Below are positions 1 through 9,633 of a stretch of 64,000 nucleotides of DNA, piece after piece. The stretch covers positions 84,054,001-84,118,000 of the forward strand of contig CM075669.1 of the NCBI GenBank assembly GCA_037962975.1, in the 5' to 3' direction. The notes beneath the pieces are model-generated. The model had not been told where the DNA came from and did not search any database. It was given only the letters and a program-made list of their open reading frames with translations. Made by a program: the position numbers and the translations under genes. This stretch comes from Clitoria ternatea. Its lineage: Eukaryota > Streptophyta > Magnoliopsida > Fabales > Fabaceae. The stretch's first letter is position 1, and the number at the start of each line of letters is the position of its first letter.

Positions 1-2
1 AA

Positions 3-944
3 GAAGAAGAATCCGGAAGCGAACTTGATGAAGAAGAAGAATTTGGACTATTTGTGAAACGCTTCAGGAAATTCATGAAAGGCAAACGCATTCAAAGAAG
101 CTTCAAAAACCCAAGTAAGAAACCTATCACTAAAGAAAATTCTTCCTCACCCAATTGTTTTGAATGTGGCAAGGAAGGGCACTTCAAAGCAGATTGCCCA
201 AATCTTAAGAAGAAGGGAAAAGAGAAAAGAGGAAGAAGGAGAGTATATATAGCATGGGATGAAAATGAGGTAAGCAGCTCGGATGACTCAGAAAATGAAG
301 AAGCAAACCTTTGCCTCATGGCCAATCACCAAGAAGAAGATGATGAGGTAAATTTCCATGACTTAGATAAGGATGAATTACTTGATGCTCTAGAGGAATT
401 GTATGATAAATTTACAAAAGTCTCCAATAGACTTAAGGTATCTAGAAAAACTAGTGACACTCTAGAGATGCACCTTATGGAGATTTGCAAAGAGAATGAT
501 TGCTTAAAAGAAGAATTGAAAAACGCTCAAACATGTTCCAAAAGTAAACCATGTGATTTTGCAAAGAGGTGCATTATGTTAGAAACCAAGGTTGAAGACC
601 TAAATAAGACACTAGAGAAGTTTACTAATGGAAGAGATAATTTGAATATCCTACTTGGGCAACAAAAATGCATGTTTAGTAAAACCGGTTTAGGATATGA
701 CCAAGAACATGGCAATCACAAAATGGAGAAACAGTACAAAAATTTCTTTGCACCACCAAGCAAATCCTCCTCACCTTTTATGAAATGCAATCATTATGGT
801 TCCAAAGGACATAGTGCTTATAAGTGTAGTGTTAGGAAACTAGGACCAAAGGTCTTAAGAAAGGTGTGGGTTCCCAAAGGAACATCTCCACAAGCTAACC
901 TAAAAGGACCCAACATAAAATGGGTACCTAGTTCTCTAAACTGA
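3..944 (+). CDS. gag: Copia gag, C-terminal part, two zinc-knuckle regions
   Basis: The capsid/nucleocapsid protein packages element RNA into cytoplasmic virus-like particles. The frame is open from the window edge, so the start is missing; about 313 codons are visible. The N-terminal visible part is acidic (Glu-rich), then basic. A CCHC knuckle (CFECGKEGHFKADC) lies near 156-197 and is followed by a Lys/Arg-rich stretch. The middle (about 330-640) looks like a charged helical coiled coil. A second knuckle-like motif near 786-830 has Tyr in place of the second Cys (CNHYGSKGHSAYKC), whereas the homologous copy at 18,676 keeps Cys. The frame ends in TGA at 942-944, and pol lies in another frame. 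The same end is conserved in the second Sirevirus of this window, so the stop is not a random lesion. Confidence 0.85.
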   Translation, partial: EEESGSELDEEEEFGLFVKRFRKFMKGKRIQRSFKNPSKKPITKENSSSPNCFECGKEGHFKADCPNLKKKGKEKRGRRRVYIAWDENEVSSSDDSENEEANLCLMANHQEEDDEVNFHDLDKDELLDALEELYDKFTKVSNRLKVSRKTSDTLEMHLMEICKENDCLKEELKNAQTCSKSKPCDFAKRCIMLETKVEDLNKTLEKFTNGRDNLNILLGQQKCMFSKTGLGYDQEHGNHKMEKQYKNFFAPPSKSSSPFMKCNHYGSKGHSAYKCSVRKLGPKVLRKVWVPKGTSPQANLKGPNIKWVPSSLN

Positions 945-957
945 TTTTGTTTTGTAG
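864..957 (+). other. Candidate 94-nt intron at the gag-pol junction
   Basis: gag stops at 942-944. The pol frame has a TAG at 955-957 and is open only from 958, so the two frames do not overlap. The segment 864-957 begins with GTGTGG after AAG and ends in a T-rich tract plus TAG, before GTATGC. It starts and ends at codon boundaries of the two frames, so removing it would join gag to pol in frame. The equivalent segment in the second Sirevirus (18753-18846) has the same length and borders. This is inference; no transcript evidence is available. Confidence 0.4.
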
Positions 958-3900
958 GTATGCTTCAAGGCGAGCAACACCCATTGGTACTTGGATAGTG
1001 GGTGTTCAAAACATATGACGGGAGACATAAGCAAATTTACATCATTCACTCCCAAACGAAAAGGAAGTGTCACCTATGGAGACAACACTAAAGGAAGAAT
1101 CCTAGGCATTGGAAATATTGGTAAGAATTCTTCCACATCCATAAATGACGTATTGTATGTTGAAGGCCTCAAGCATAATCTACTTAGCATAAGTCAATTA
1201 TGTGACAAAGGATATAGAGTCTTATTTGAATCCAATTGTTGCATAATTGAGAATAAGCTAAATAAAGAGGTCAAATTTGTTGGAAAAAGAATTGATAACA
1301 TTTACATGATAGATGTGGATAGTTTGTCTACAAATGATGAACAATGCTTTATTTCAAAAGAGGATGAAACTTGGCTATGGCATAGAAGAATAGCTCATAT
1401 ACATGTAGACCACTTGAACAAACTTGTTTCTAAAGATTTAGTAATTGGTTTACCAAAGCTTAAGTTTGAAAATAGATTTTGTGATGCATGTCAAAAGGGA
1501 AAACAAGTAAAGGCATCTTTTCAATCCAAAAACATTGTTTCTACTCAAAGGCCTTTACAACTTTTGCACATGGATTTATTTGGACCATCCAAAATCAAAA
1601 GCTTTGGAGGAAATTACTATAGTCTAGTTATAGTAGATGACTATTCTAGATATACATGGACATTGTTTCTTGCTCATAAAAATGAAGCATATCATGCATT
1701 CAAGAAACTTGCAAAGATTATCCAAAATGAGCAAAACTCAAAAATTGCATCCATTAGAACCGATCATGGGGGAGAGTTTGAAAATCAATCTTTCAAAAAG
1801 TTTTGCGAAAAACATGGTATCAATCACAATTTTTCAGCTCCTAGAACTCCACAACAAAATGGAGTGGTTGAAAGGAAAAATAGATCTTTAGTGGAGCTTG
1901 CTAGAACCATGCTAAATGAAAACAATATTGCAAAACACTTTTGGGCCGACGCGGTAAACACCGCATGTTATGTTATGAATAGATGTTTAATAAGGCCTAT
2001 TTTAAAGAAAACTCCCTATGACCTTTACAAGGGTAGAAAACCCAACATTGCATACTTTCATATTTTTGGATGTAAGTGTTTTGTGCTCAACAATGGAAAG
2101 GATAATCTAGGAAAGTTTGATGCAAAATCTGATGAGGCAATATTCCTAGGATATTCACAATCAAGTAAATCTTATAGAATTTTCAACAAACAAACAAATA
2201 CTATTGAAGAATCTATTCATGTTAAGTTTGATAAAAATAGCCATAACCCTCCGAGAAAGGAAGATGTTGATGATCTTGTAGGTACTTTCCAAGAAATGAA
2301 CTTGGAAGACAAAGAAGAAGTCAACAATGATGGAGGTGCAACACAAATTGAGAGACAACAAGATTGGGTAACCTTGAAGGATCATCCCTTGGACAAAATC
2401 ATTGGAGAAATAACCAAAGGGGTAAGTACTCGAAACGCCATTAGAAATGCATGCAATCACTTGGCTTTTGTATCCCAAATTGAACCCAAAAATATTGATG
2501 AAGCCATTATTGATGAGCATTGGATGTTGGCCATGCAAGAAGAGTTAAACCAATTTGAAAGAAATGAAGTTTGGGAACTTGTGCCAAGACCCAATGACCA
2601 TCTAATAATAGGCACCAAATGGGTTTTTAGAAATAAGCTAGATGAAAATGGAATAATAACAAGAAACAAAGCTAGACTAGTTGCAAAGGGATACAATCAA
2701 GAAGAGGGAATAGATTATGAAGAAACGTATGCTCCCGTAGCTAGGTTAGAAGCCATTAGGTTATTGCTAGCTTTTGCATGTTGTATGGATTTCAAACTTT
2801 ATCAAATGGATGTCAAAAGTGCGTTTTTAAACGGCTTCATTCAAGAAGAAGTTTATGTAGATCAACCTCCCGGTTTTGAAAATCATAAATTTCCAAACCA
2901 TGTCTTTAAATTGAGAAAAGCTTTATATGGTTTGAAACAAGCCCCAAGAGCTTGGTATGAAAGACTAAGCAAATTCCTTTTAGAACACAATTTTGAAAGA
3001 GGAAAGGTTGATACTACACTGTTTATAAAACGCAAAAATAATGACATTCTCTTGGTACAAATTTATGTGGATGACATAATATTTGGTGCTACTAATGAAA
3101 ATCTTTGTCAAGAGTTTGCCAAGATTATGCAGAATGAGTTTGAAATGTCCTTGATGGGGGAACTCACCTTCTTCCTTGGATTGCAAATAAAACAAGCAAG
3201 TGATGGAACATTCATTAGCCAAACTAAGTACTGTAAGGAACTACTTAAAAAGTTTGGAATGGACAAGGCAAACGAGATAGCTACACCCATGAGCACATCC
3301 TGCTATCTAGACAAAGATGAAAAGGGTAAGGACATCGAGATCACCAAATATCGAGGTATGATTGGATCCTTATTGTATTTAACTGCTAGTAGACCCGATA
3401 TTATGTTTGCGATATGCATGTGTGCTAGATATCAAGCTTGTCCTAAAGAATCACATTTAACTGCCGTAAAAAGAATTTTGAAATATCTTGTGGGTACTCA
3501 AAATATTGGTTTGTGGTATCCCAAAGGTGTTGAATGTAATCTTTTAGGATATTCCGACTCTGACTTTGCTGGCTGTAAACTTGATAGAAAGAGCACTAGC
3601 GGCACATGTCATTTACTTGGTAGCTCCCTTATTTCTTGGCATAGCAAGAAGCAAGCAAGTGTTGCATTATCGACGGTTGAGGCAGAATATGTAGCCGCCG
3701 GTAGTTGTTGTGCTCAAATTCTTTGGATGAGACAACAACTTCTTGATTTTGGCATTGTTTTAACAAAGTACCCATCAAATGTGATAATACTAGTGCCATC
3801 AACATCTCAAGGAATCCAGTAATGCACTCTAGAACCAAGCATATTGAGATTAGGCATCACTTTATTAGAGATCATGTGTTAAAAGGGGATTGTGTACTTG

Positions 3901-4016
3901 AGCATGTTGAAACTTCTAGGCAACTAGCTGATATCTTCACAAAACCCTTGGCTAGAGAACAATTCATTCACATTAGAAGAGAATTAGGCATTCTTGATAT
4001 GTCAAATTGTGTTTGA
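958..4016 (+). pseudogene. pol: Copia pol (protease, integrase, RT, RNase H), one frameshift
   Basis: This is the Ty1/Copia polyprotein that makes and inserts the cDNA. In order it shows: the aspartic protease site DSGCSKHMTG (about 988); the integrase zinc region (HRRIAHIHVDHL ... CDACQKGK, about 1380-1510); the integrase catalytic residues in HMDLFGP (about 1567), RTDHGGEFE (about 1756) and NGVVERKNR (about 1858); the RT with QMDVKSAFLNG (about 2802) and YVDDIIFGA (about 3064); and RNase H with GYSDSDFAGCK (about 3547) and STVEAEYVA (about 3672). Compared with the second element, one A is missing from an A-run near 3763. The frame therefore shifts just before the last RNase H block, which continues in another frame (about 3766-4016) to TGA. 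Otherwise the frame is open, so this is a recent, nearly complete copy. Confidence 0.9.
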
Positions 4017-4125
4017 ATGATGGAATATTTTGATAAGAACTATGTTGCATGGCATAATGAATGGTATATGTTACATTTCATGTTTGGAACTTTGCTGTAT
4101 GAAAAACTTGAAGTTTTTGAATCAA

Positions 4126-4453
4126 TAATCGATTACATTCCTCCTCACAATCGATTACTATGCTTCTGTTTCCTTCATAATCGATTAGTCCCATCCCCTA
4201 ATCGATTACACTGATTCTATTTCTAAGCTAATCGATTGCCTTGACCCAGAATCGATTACTCAGCCTCTGTTTCAGGTTCAAAATGTTTCCTCTTCTCCAT
4301 AATCGATTACCATCCTATTCCAATCGATTAGGACGGTTCTGTTTCTCATCTAATCGATTAGTCAAAGGTGATAATCGATTACGCTCTGCACGAAACATTT
4401 GGGATTCCCAGAAACAGCGATCTAATCGATTACCCCTGCCTCGTAATCGATTA
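4126..4453. promoter_or_regulatory. Array of 12 TAATCGATTA-type palindromes upstream of the extra ORF
   Basis: Twelve copies of ATCGATT, most as TAATCGATTA, lie between pol and the extra ORF. They form six pairs with 20-22 bp start-to-start spacing; the intervening bases are not conserved. The last site ends 119 bp before the TATA box at 4572. The same palindrome fills the U3 of this element's LTR. Confidence 0.85.
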
Positions 4454-4571
4454 GCCTCGGTTCTGAAGAGTCAAACTGCAACTTCCAAGGTAAACTCGAA
4501 GTACTCCCTCTCTTAACTCCCTTCACTCCTTTCTAAACCCACTCTCCTCCTTCCTAAACCTAATTCTCACC

Positions 4572-4579
4572 TATAAATA
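4572..4579 (+). promoter_or_regulatory. TATA box of the extra ORF
   Basis: TATAAATA lies 112 bp before the ATG at 4684, between the palindrome array and a pyrimidine-rich leader. This suggests an internal promoter separate from the LTR. Function is inferred from sequence and position only. Confidence 0.55.
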
Positions 4580-4683
4580 CCCCTCCCTTCACCTTCTCAT
4601 CTCACACTACCTCCTTCCTCTCAAACCTCTCCAACACTCTCAAGCACTCTTCTTTCTTCATCTTCTTCTTTGCATTCTTCACC

Positions 4684-5805
4684 ATGTCTACATCCCGCAC
4701 TGCTAAGAGAGCACGATCCTCCATGGCTCAGGCCCATAACCCTCTTGACTTCTCAAGGTTCTTCTCTTCCCCTAGAGATCTTCAAAATTTTGTGAAAAAC
4801 TTTTCTGAAAAGGAGATAATGACTCCTCACTTCACAATTTCTGACACCTTCAATAACCCCAGCCTAACCTTCACCCAAAGCCTTCATTACTACAACCTCT
4901 TTCCATTCCTCTCCCTCAAAGAAGAAGAGTACTATCCTGAACTCATGAGGGTATTCTATTGCAACCTCCGACTTGTCAATGGGATGGTTGAATCCAAAGT
5001 GAAGAACGCAACCATCAAACTCACCAATGCTCAATTTGCGGAAATCTCCCAGCTACCTCTCAACAATGCTGATTTTGATGGAGGAGAACCGGAAGACGAA
5101 TGGGGCTTCAATGCTCTAACTGCTCGTCAATCCTTGTGGAAAGCTGACCGCCCTAGGAGCAACCACAAACTGGTAGGACATTTGACCATGAACAACCATC
5201 TGCTTCACTTCTTCTTGGTCAAAATGATAGTTCCTCGCGGTGGGAATTATGCTTTGGTTGAAGAGGATGATGTCCTCTTGATGTGGGCCATGCTGAACTC
5301 TAAGGAGATCAACTGGGTTCAGTTGGTCAAATTCCATATGCGCCATGCGAAGGACCAACAAAAACTCCCCTATGGCATCCTCCTCACTAAAATTTTTAAA
5401 TATTGTGGAGTTGATTTGGCCGGAGAACTCTCTGAAAAAGTGCCTCCTAGAGCTTGCATTGGCACCCATCACCTCACCAAAATGGGTCTCGTTTTCACGA
5501 ATGGAGCATGGTACTCACGAATGGAGGGCATTGATGCCAACATTCCCTTCGAAGCTCCTGCCGAAGAAGAACCCGCTCCTCCTCCTCCTCAACCACAAGC
5601 TGCACCATCAGCCTCTTCATCTGCACCCCAAGCTGACCCATTTGCATCTCTTTACGCCCATCTTGACCGCCGCTTCGATCGTCTTGAAAACTCCCTTCAA
5701 GAGTTTTCAATGACCGAGCAGCAACACTTTGAGATGATGCAACAGCGCTATGAAGAGCTGTCTCACCAAATTGCTGAAATTCGCTTTTTCAATCCGGATA
5801 ATTAG
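4684..5805 (+). CDS. Extra ORF downstream of pol, plant transposon-associated protein
   Basis: An intact 373-codon ORF sits where Sireviruses carry an additional (often called env-like) gene. I see no signal peptide or clear membrane span, so an envelope role is not supported. The N-terminus is basic (TAKRAR near residues 6-11), a possible nuclear signal. The core, about residues 20-285, includes EEYYPELMRVFYCNLR and PRGGNYALVEEDD and resembles the family named in Pfam as putative plant transposon protein; that assignment is from memory. A Pro-rich linker (about 290-315) leads to a C-terminal heptad region (about 320-365), likely a coiled coil. The homologue at 22383 has the same layout, and the Athila ORF at 9634 shares the core. 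The start is the first ATG, in context ACCATG, after the TATA box. A plant-type AATAAA follows at 5900. The biochemical function is unknown. Confidence 0.75.
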   Translation: MSTSRTAKRARSSMAQAHNPLDFSRFFSSPRDLQNFVKNFSEKEIMTPHFTISDTFNNPSLTFTQSLHYYNLFPFLSLKEEEYYPELMRVFYCNLRLVNGMVESKVKNATIKLTNAQFAEISQLPLNNADFDGGEPEDEWGFNALTARQSLWKADRPRSNHKLVGHLTMNNHLLHFFLVKMIVPRGGNYALVEEDDVLLMWAMLNSKEINWVQLVKFHMRHAKDQQKLPYGILLTKIFKYCGVDLAGELSEKVPPRACIGTHHLTKMGLVFTNGAWYSRMEGIDANIPFEAPAEEEPAPPPPQPQAAPSASSSAPQADPFASLYAHLDRRFDRLENSLQEFSMTEQQHFEMMQQRYEELSHQIAEIRFFNPDN

Positions 5806-6336
5806 ATCCTTAGTCATACTTTTGTTTAGGGTGCTTATGTTACTATCTTTTCAATTCTGAATATTGTCTCTTAATGCAATTCCCATCCGTTTTCAATTCA
5901 ATAAAATTATCTCGTTTCAGTTCATATTATATCTCTTTAATTGCACGCATTATTTTTGATGATTACAAAGGGGGAGAAGAATATCTGTTCATATCTTGGT
6001 TAATCTGTTCATATCTTGTTTAATTCTTGTTTAAAATATGGAGAAGAATATCTGTTCATCTTGTTTAAAATCTGAAAAAGATAGGATTAATAAATTCCTT
6101 TTTGATAGGGGGAGATTTAGCAAGAGATAAGAGATAAAAAGAGATAAGATATTTGCTGCTGAATGTGATAATGATTCTGACTTTTTGAACTTGGTAAATA
6201 GATAATATATTTTGAAAAACTGATAATGCAGCAGAGATGTTTTTGCAAAGAGATAAAATAAGAGATAAGTTTAAATTGTTCAAACTAACAACCCTCAAGA
6301 GATGAACATAGTTGTCATCATCAAAAAGGGGGAGAA
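5806..6336 (+). other. 3' untranslated region with repeated polypurine tracts
   Basis: The region is non-coding. AATAAA at 5900-5905 may end the extra ORF transcript. Purine tracts of AAAGGGGGAGA type occur at 5967-5977, 6105-6115 (ATAGGGGGAGA) and 6323-6336. Only the last abuts the LTR and should be the functional plus-strand primer. Multiple polypurine tracts are, to my knowledge, a Sirevirus hallmark. Confidence 0.7.
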
Positions 6337-6455
6337 TGTGTTTGAATATGTATACAGGTTCAAAGATGTTCAAAGATTTTGATAATGACAAGCACTCTTG
6401 AAGAAATCTGTGCAAAAACAAAGATATGGAATCAGGGTCCAAGTAAAAGCGAAGC

Positions 6456-6861
6456 TAATCGATTAGATCACTTATGCTAATCGATTAGGAGCTTTCTGTT
6501 TTGGAAGAAACTGCATCAGGATGTAAGATAATCGATTATGAGAATGAAGATAATCGATTACGAAGTCACTGGAATTAAGATAATCGATTATGTACTTGAA
6601 GCTAATCGATTACAACCATAAAAAAATGGGATTAAATGTATCAGGTATAATGCCTAATCGATTAAGGAAGCCATTCAATCGATTAGGAAGCCACTGGAAT
6701 TAAGGTAATCGATTACAAGACATGCTAATCGATTAGGAAGCTGCGAAATCAAATTAAATGCATCAGGTATTGATGCTAATCGATTACAGGAATTGAAATA
6801 ATCGATTAGTTACTCTCTGACTTGAAGCTAATCGATTACAACGCGAGGGTGTAATCGATTA
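6456..6861. promoter_or_regulatory. Array of 14 TAATCGATTA palindromes in the U3
   Basis: Fourteen sites lie in seven pairs with 20-23 bp start-to-start spacing; for example 6456/6478, 6529/6551 and 6581/6603 are all 22 bp. The last site ends 121 bp before the TATA box at 6982. Confidence 0.88.
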
Positions 6862-6981
6862 CGCTAGTGGAAAAACACATTTAAGTGGGAAACCAGCTCA
6901 TGTCTCCACCATTCTTCAAATTTCCACTAAGTGCAACGGCTATGAAGAACGAAGGGCACACCTCAACAGCTATTTTGGCTC

Positions 6982-6988
6982 TATAAAT
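6982..6988 (+). promoter_or_regulatory. LTR TATA box
   Basis: TATAAAT in the context GGCTCTATAAATT. The same context occurs in the LTRs at 16346, 24637 and 37523. It is the likely core promoter of the genomic transcript. Confidence 0.65.
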
Positions 6989-7756
6989 TGAAGAGGAACA
7001 CAAGCACAAACACACAACAAGAAGCTACAAATCCTTTACTCTATTTTGTGCCTTGTAAGCCCTATTTCTTGTATCTTGAAATACATTTGTATATCCTCTC
7101 ATCTTGAGAGTTAGAATTGGTTAGAGCTTTCATTTGTGTATCTACTCTATTAAGAGAGTGTATTGATTATAAACACAACACCAAACACAAAGGATTCACT
7201 CTAGGTTGAGTGGTTGTTCACTCTAGGTTGAGTGGTCACAAAGGTTGGGGTTCAACCTTTGGGTATTGAGAGATTGTGAGATTGGGTGGGTTGCCCTTTG
7301 CTTGTGAGGATTGAGTTCTTGAGTGTGGGACACTAGGAAGCTGCAATTGCTCAAAGCTTGTATCTCAAATCTTCAATAGTGAAATCCTCTAAGTGGGTTG
7401 CTTAGAGGCGAGACGTACACCGGATTGGGTGGAACTCGTTATATCGGTTTGCAAGCTTCTCTTCCTTACTCTTTTACTTTCATATACTGCATATTAATTG
7501 ATTGGTGTTGATTGTTTGAGAAGAGCACACTTAAACTTGCTTAATTTGTTATACTTCAAATACTGCACACCAAGTGTTTGCTAAATTGCCCCAGCAATAT
7601 TTTCTTTTGTAGTGCATTGCATATCATCCTTTACTTGCTTTCACTTGCATACTCTCATAAACTTGGTTATAGAAATCAATTTCAAAGGTATTCCAAGCAA
7701 AAGTTTTATAACTCAATTCACCCCCCCTCTTGAGTATTGAGGCCACTTGAACAACA

Positions 7757-8761
7757 GTTAAGAGCTGAGCTGTAATTAGTTGGTTACTCTGTAAACTGTG
7801 TAACTAGTAGTTTAGTCGTTAACTTAAGTCTTCTAAGTTATTAGTTAAGTTAGTTAAGTTAGGAAAAAAACATATATATAGGTAGTACATATTATGTAAG
7901 GAGGACACGCATACACAGATAAAAAAATAACAGAGCAGAGAACATTCATTACACACTTTGAACATCTCACTACACATTTTTCTCTCTCTAATCCTCTCCT
8001 CCATGACGTTCCACAATCCTTCGATGGAACCGAAGTCAATGGGGTACTAATTCCCTAAGGTTGGGATTGCGAAGGTTAGCAATGGAGTCTTGAAGCTGTG
8101 AGCAAGTAGATCGGCTTCTAGATCCTGAGGCAAACAAGCTGAGGAGTGGAGCAGAACTGCTGGATTGACAAATCCAGAATCGATGAAGAACTTCACCAGT
8201 GAGGAATCATGGCTGAAGCTTAGGTAACTTCCAGCTTTCTAACTAGTTCAGGCCTAATCAATTTAGGTGAATAGTTAGAGTTCAACCTCCAATTTCGCAT
8301 TAGATTCTTAGGTTAATCGAGCACTTAAGGAATTAAGGTTCATTGCTTAAGAATTAGTGTTTTTCACCTAAGGAATTAGGGAATAACCACAAGCGGATTG
8401 TCCTCTAGATTGTGAAGTTCGATTATACTTATTTGTATGTTTCTTGAGGAAATTGTGAGCCGAAGCAATCCTGACCTGTTTTCTTTTAATCACTTTTCAC
8501 ATTCATCTTAACTCTGTTTCTGAAAATACCAAAAACAACTAGAAAACATTGAAATCATAAAAACTGAATGAACTACTTGTATTTCGTGTTGGTTCAGCTT
8601 GTACTAGTCCTAGATTGAGGTACTTACCATAATCCCTGTGGGACGATCAAATACGCTACAATTTTAACGACTGGTGCACTTGCCAAAGTGTAAATTCGAG
8701 AGTCACATTTTGTTTTACTAAGATTTTCATATCAAATTAATGACTCGGGATTTTAGCATCA
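7757..8761 (+). repeat. 3' portion of the left Athila-like LTR
   Basis: It aligns by eye to 13,150-14,044 of the 3' LTR through blocks such as GGTTGGGATTGC, GGAATCATGG, CTGTGGGACGATCAAATA and a TTAGCATCA/TTTGCATCA end, but with many differences. TGGTGCC at 8768-8774 looks like a decayed primer binding site start. Divergence from the right LTR is too high for a young single element. Confidence 0.7.
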
Positions 8762-8774
8762 AGTTAATGGTGCC

Positions 8775-9197
8775 TTCATTGCTTAAGAATTAGTGTTTTT
8801 CACCTAAGGAATTAGGGAATAACCACAAGCGGATTATCCTCTAGATTGTGAAGTTCGATTATACTTATTTGTATGTTTCTTGAGGAAATTGTGAGCCGAA
8901 GCAATCCTGACTTGTTTTCTTTTAATCACTTTTCACATTCATCTTAACTCTGTTTCTGAAAATACCAAAAACAACTAGAAAACATTGAAATCATAAAAAC
9001 TGAATGAACTACTTGTATTTCGTGTTGGTTCAGCTTGTACTAGTCCTAGATTGAGGTACTTACCACAATCCCTGTGGGACGATCAAATACACTACAATTT
9101 TAACGACTGGTGCGCTTGCCAAAGTGTAAATCCGAGAGTCACATTTTGTTTTACTAAGATTTTCATATCAAATTAATGACTCAGGATTTTAGCATCA
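8775..9197 (+). repeat. Second copy of the LTR 3' end (local duplication)
   Basis: It repeats 8339-8761 with only a handful of substitutions, for example GGATTGTCC versus GGATTATCC. Seven bases (AATGGTGCC remnant region, 8762-8774) separate the copies, so it looks like an unequal-exchange or replication product that kept part of the primer binding site between two LTR ends. Confidence 0.8.
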
Positions 9198-9228
9198 AGT
9201 GGCCTACACCTGTTACCACCTATTGTGA

Positions 9229-9333
9229 TTTAATGTGGGCGTATGTACACCAAGGATTCCATGTACCTACGCGTACCTCATACGCTGGGTTCAGCAGTAT
9301 AAAAACCCCCTCTCAGCGTACAAACCCTAACTC
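9229..9333 (+). promoter_or_regulatory. AGCGTAC-type palindrome cluster and TATA box before the Athila extra ORF
   Basis: Degenerate copies of the LTR palindrome AGCGTACATACGCT occur at 9238-9251 and 9260-9273 (22 bp apart), with half-sites at 9273-9286 and 9315-9328 (42 bp apart). TATAAAAA lies at 9298-9305. A possible leader intron follows, with donor AAAG/GTAAC near 9401 and an acceptor ending TATGTAG near 9551; a second TATA-like TATAAATA is at 9557. Confidence 0.5.
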
Positions 9334-9633
9334 ACATCCCTTTATGTTGGAAACTTGGGTTTTGAAGAGGAAAAGGCATAATCTTTGGAATTCTTCGAAA
9401 GGTAACATCTTTTCATTCTTTGATTTTAGTTAATAACTAGGATTTTGGTATTTCATTGTTTCAATTTCAAACTTCTTGCATCTATCATATCTTTTCATCT
9501 TACATTTTTATTTCTCTATTGTTGTGTTGTTCATGCATTTGCACCTATGTAGGCTCTATAAATACCATCCTTAACACTCACAATATCCACAAGATCCCAA
9601 AGACTCTTTAGAAAACAAGAAAGAGTTGTTGAA

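Larger units (their letters stand above)
1..7756 (+). mobile_element. Sirevirus-like Ty1/Copia retrotransposon 1 (5' part outside window)
   Basis: The order is gag end, protease, integrase, reverse transcriptase, RNase H, an extra ORF, polypurine tract and 3' LTR, which is Copia order with an added gene in the Sirevirus position. The 5' LTR and first part of gag lie left of the window. The element interrupts an Athila-like LTR that resumes at 7757; GTTAA at 7757-7761 is the expected 3' copy of the target duplication, but the 5' copy cannot be seen. The coding region is nearly intact, with one clear frameshift near the end of pol. Confidence 0.9.
6337..7756 (+). repeat. 3' LTR of Sirevirus 1 (1420 bp)
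   Basis: It starts TGTGTTTGAA directly after the polypurine tract and ends CACTTGAACAACA. The end matches both LTRs of the second Sirevirus and, with one difference, the solo LTR at 36831. The order is U3 with the palindrome array, TATA box at 6982, then a transcribed part rich in motifs shared by all four LTR copies in the window, such as GAGACGTACACCGG. Confidence 0.92.

Noticed and set aside
4241..4516. Open frame with repeated Asn-Arg-Leu; similar Asn-Arg-Phe frames at 15746-16250, 22027-22275 and 23970-24541
   Set aside because: The repeats are just the translation of the AATCGATTA and AATCGATTC palindromes. Spacers are not conserved as codons, and several sites are out of frame with each other.
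4684..5805. Calling the extra ORF a viral envelope gene
   Set aside because: There is no signal peptide, no transmembrane helix and no cleavage site. Basic N-terminus, Pro-rich hinge and coiled coil do not suggest an envelope protein.
6456..6861. Regularly spaced short repeats that look superficially like a CRISPR array
   Set aside because: The repeats are only about 10 bp and perfectly palindromic, spacers are about 12 bp or 40-50 bp, no cas genes exist, and the setting is a plant retrotransposon LTR.
9176..9433. 85-codon frame upstream of the Athila extra ORF
   Set aside because: It spans the LTR end, the palindrome cluster and a TATA box, so it is regulatory or leader sequence rather than a gene.
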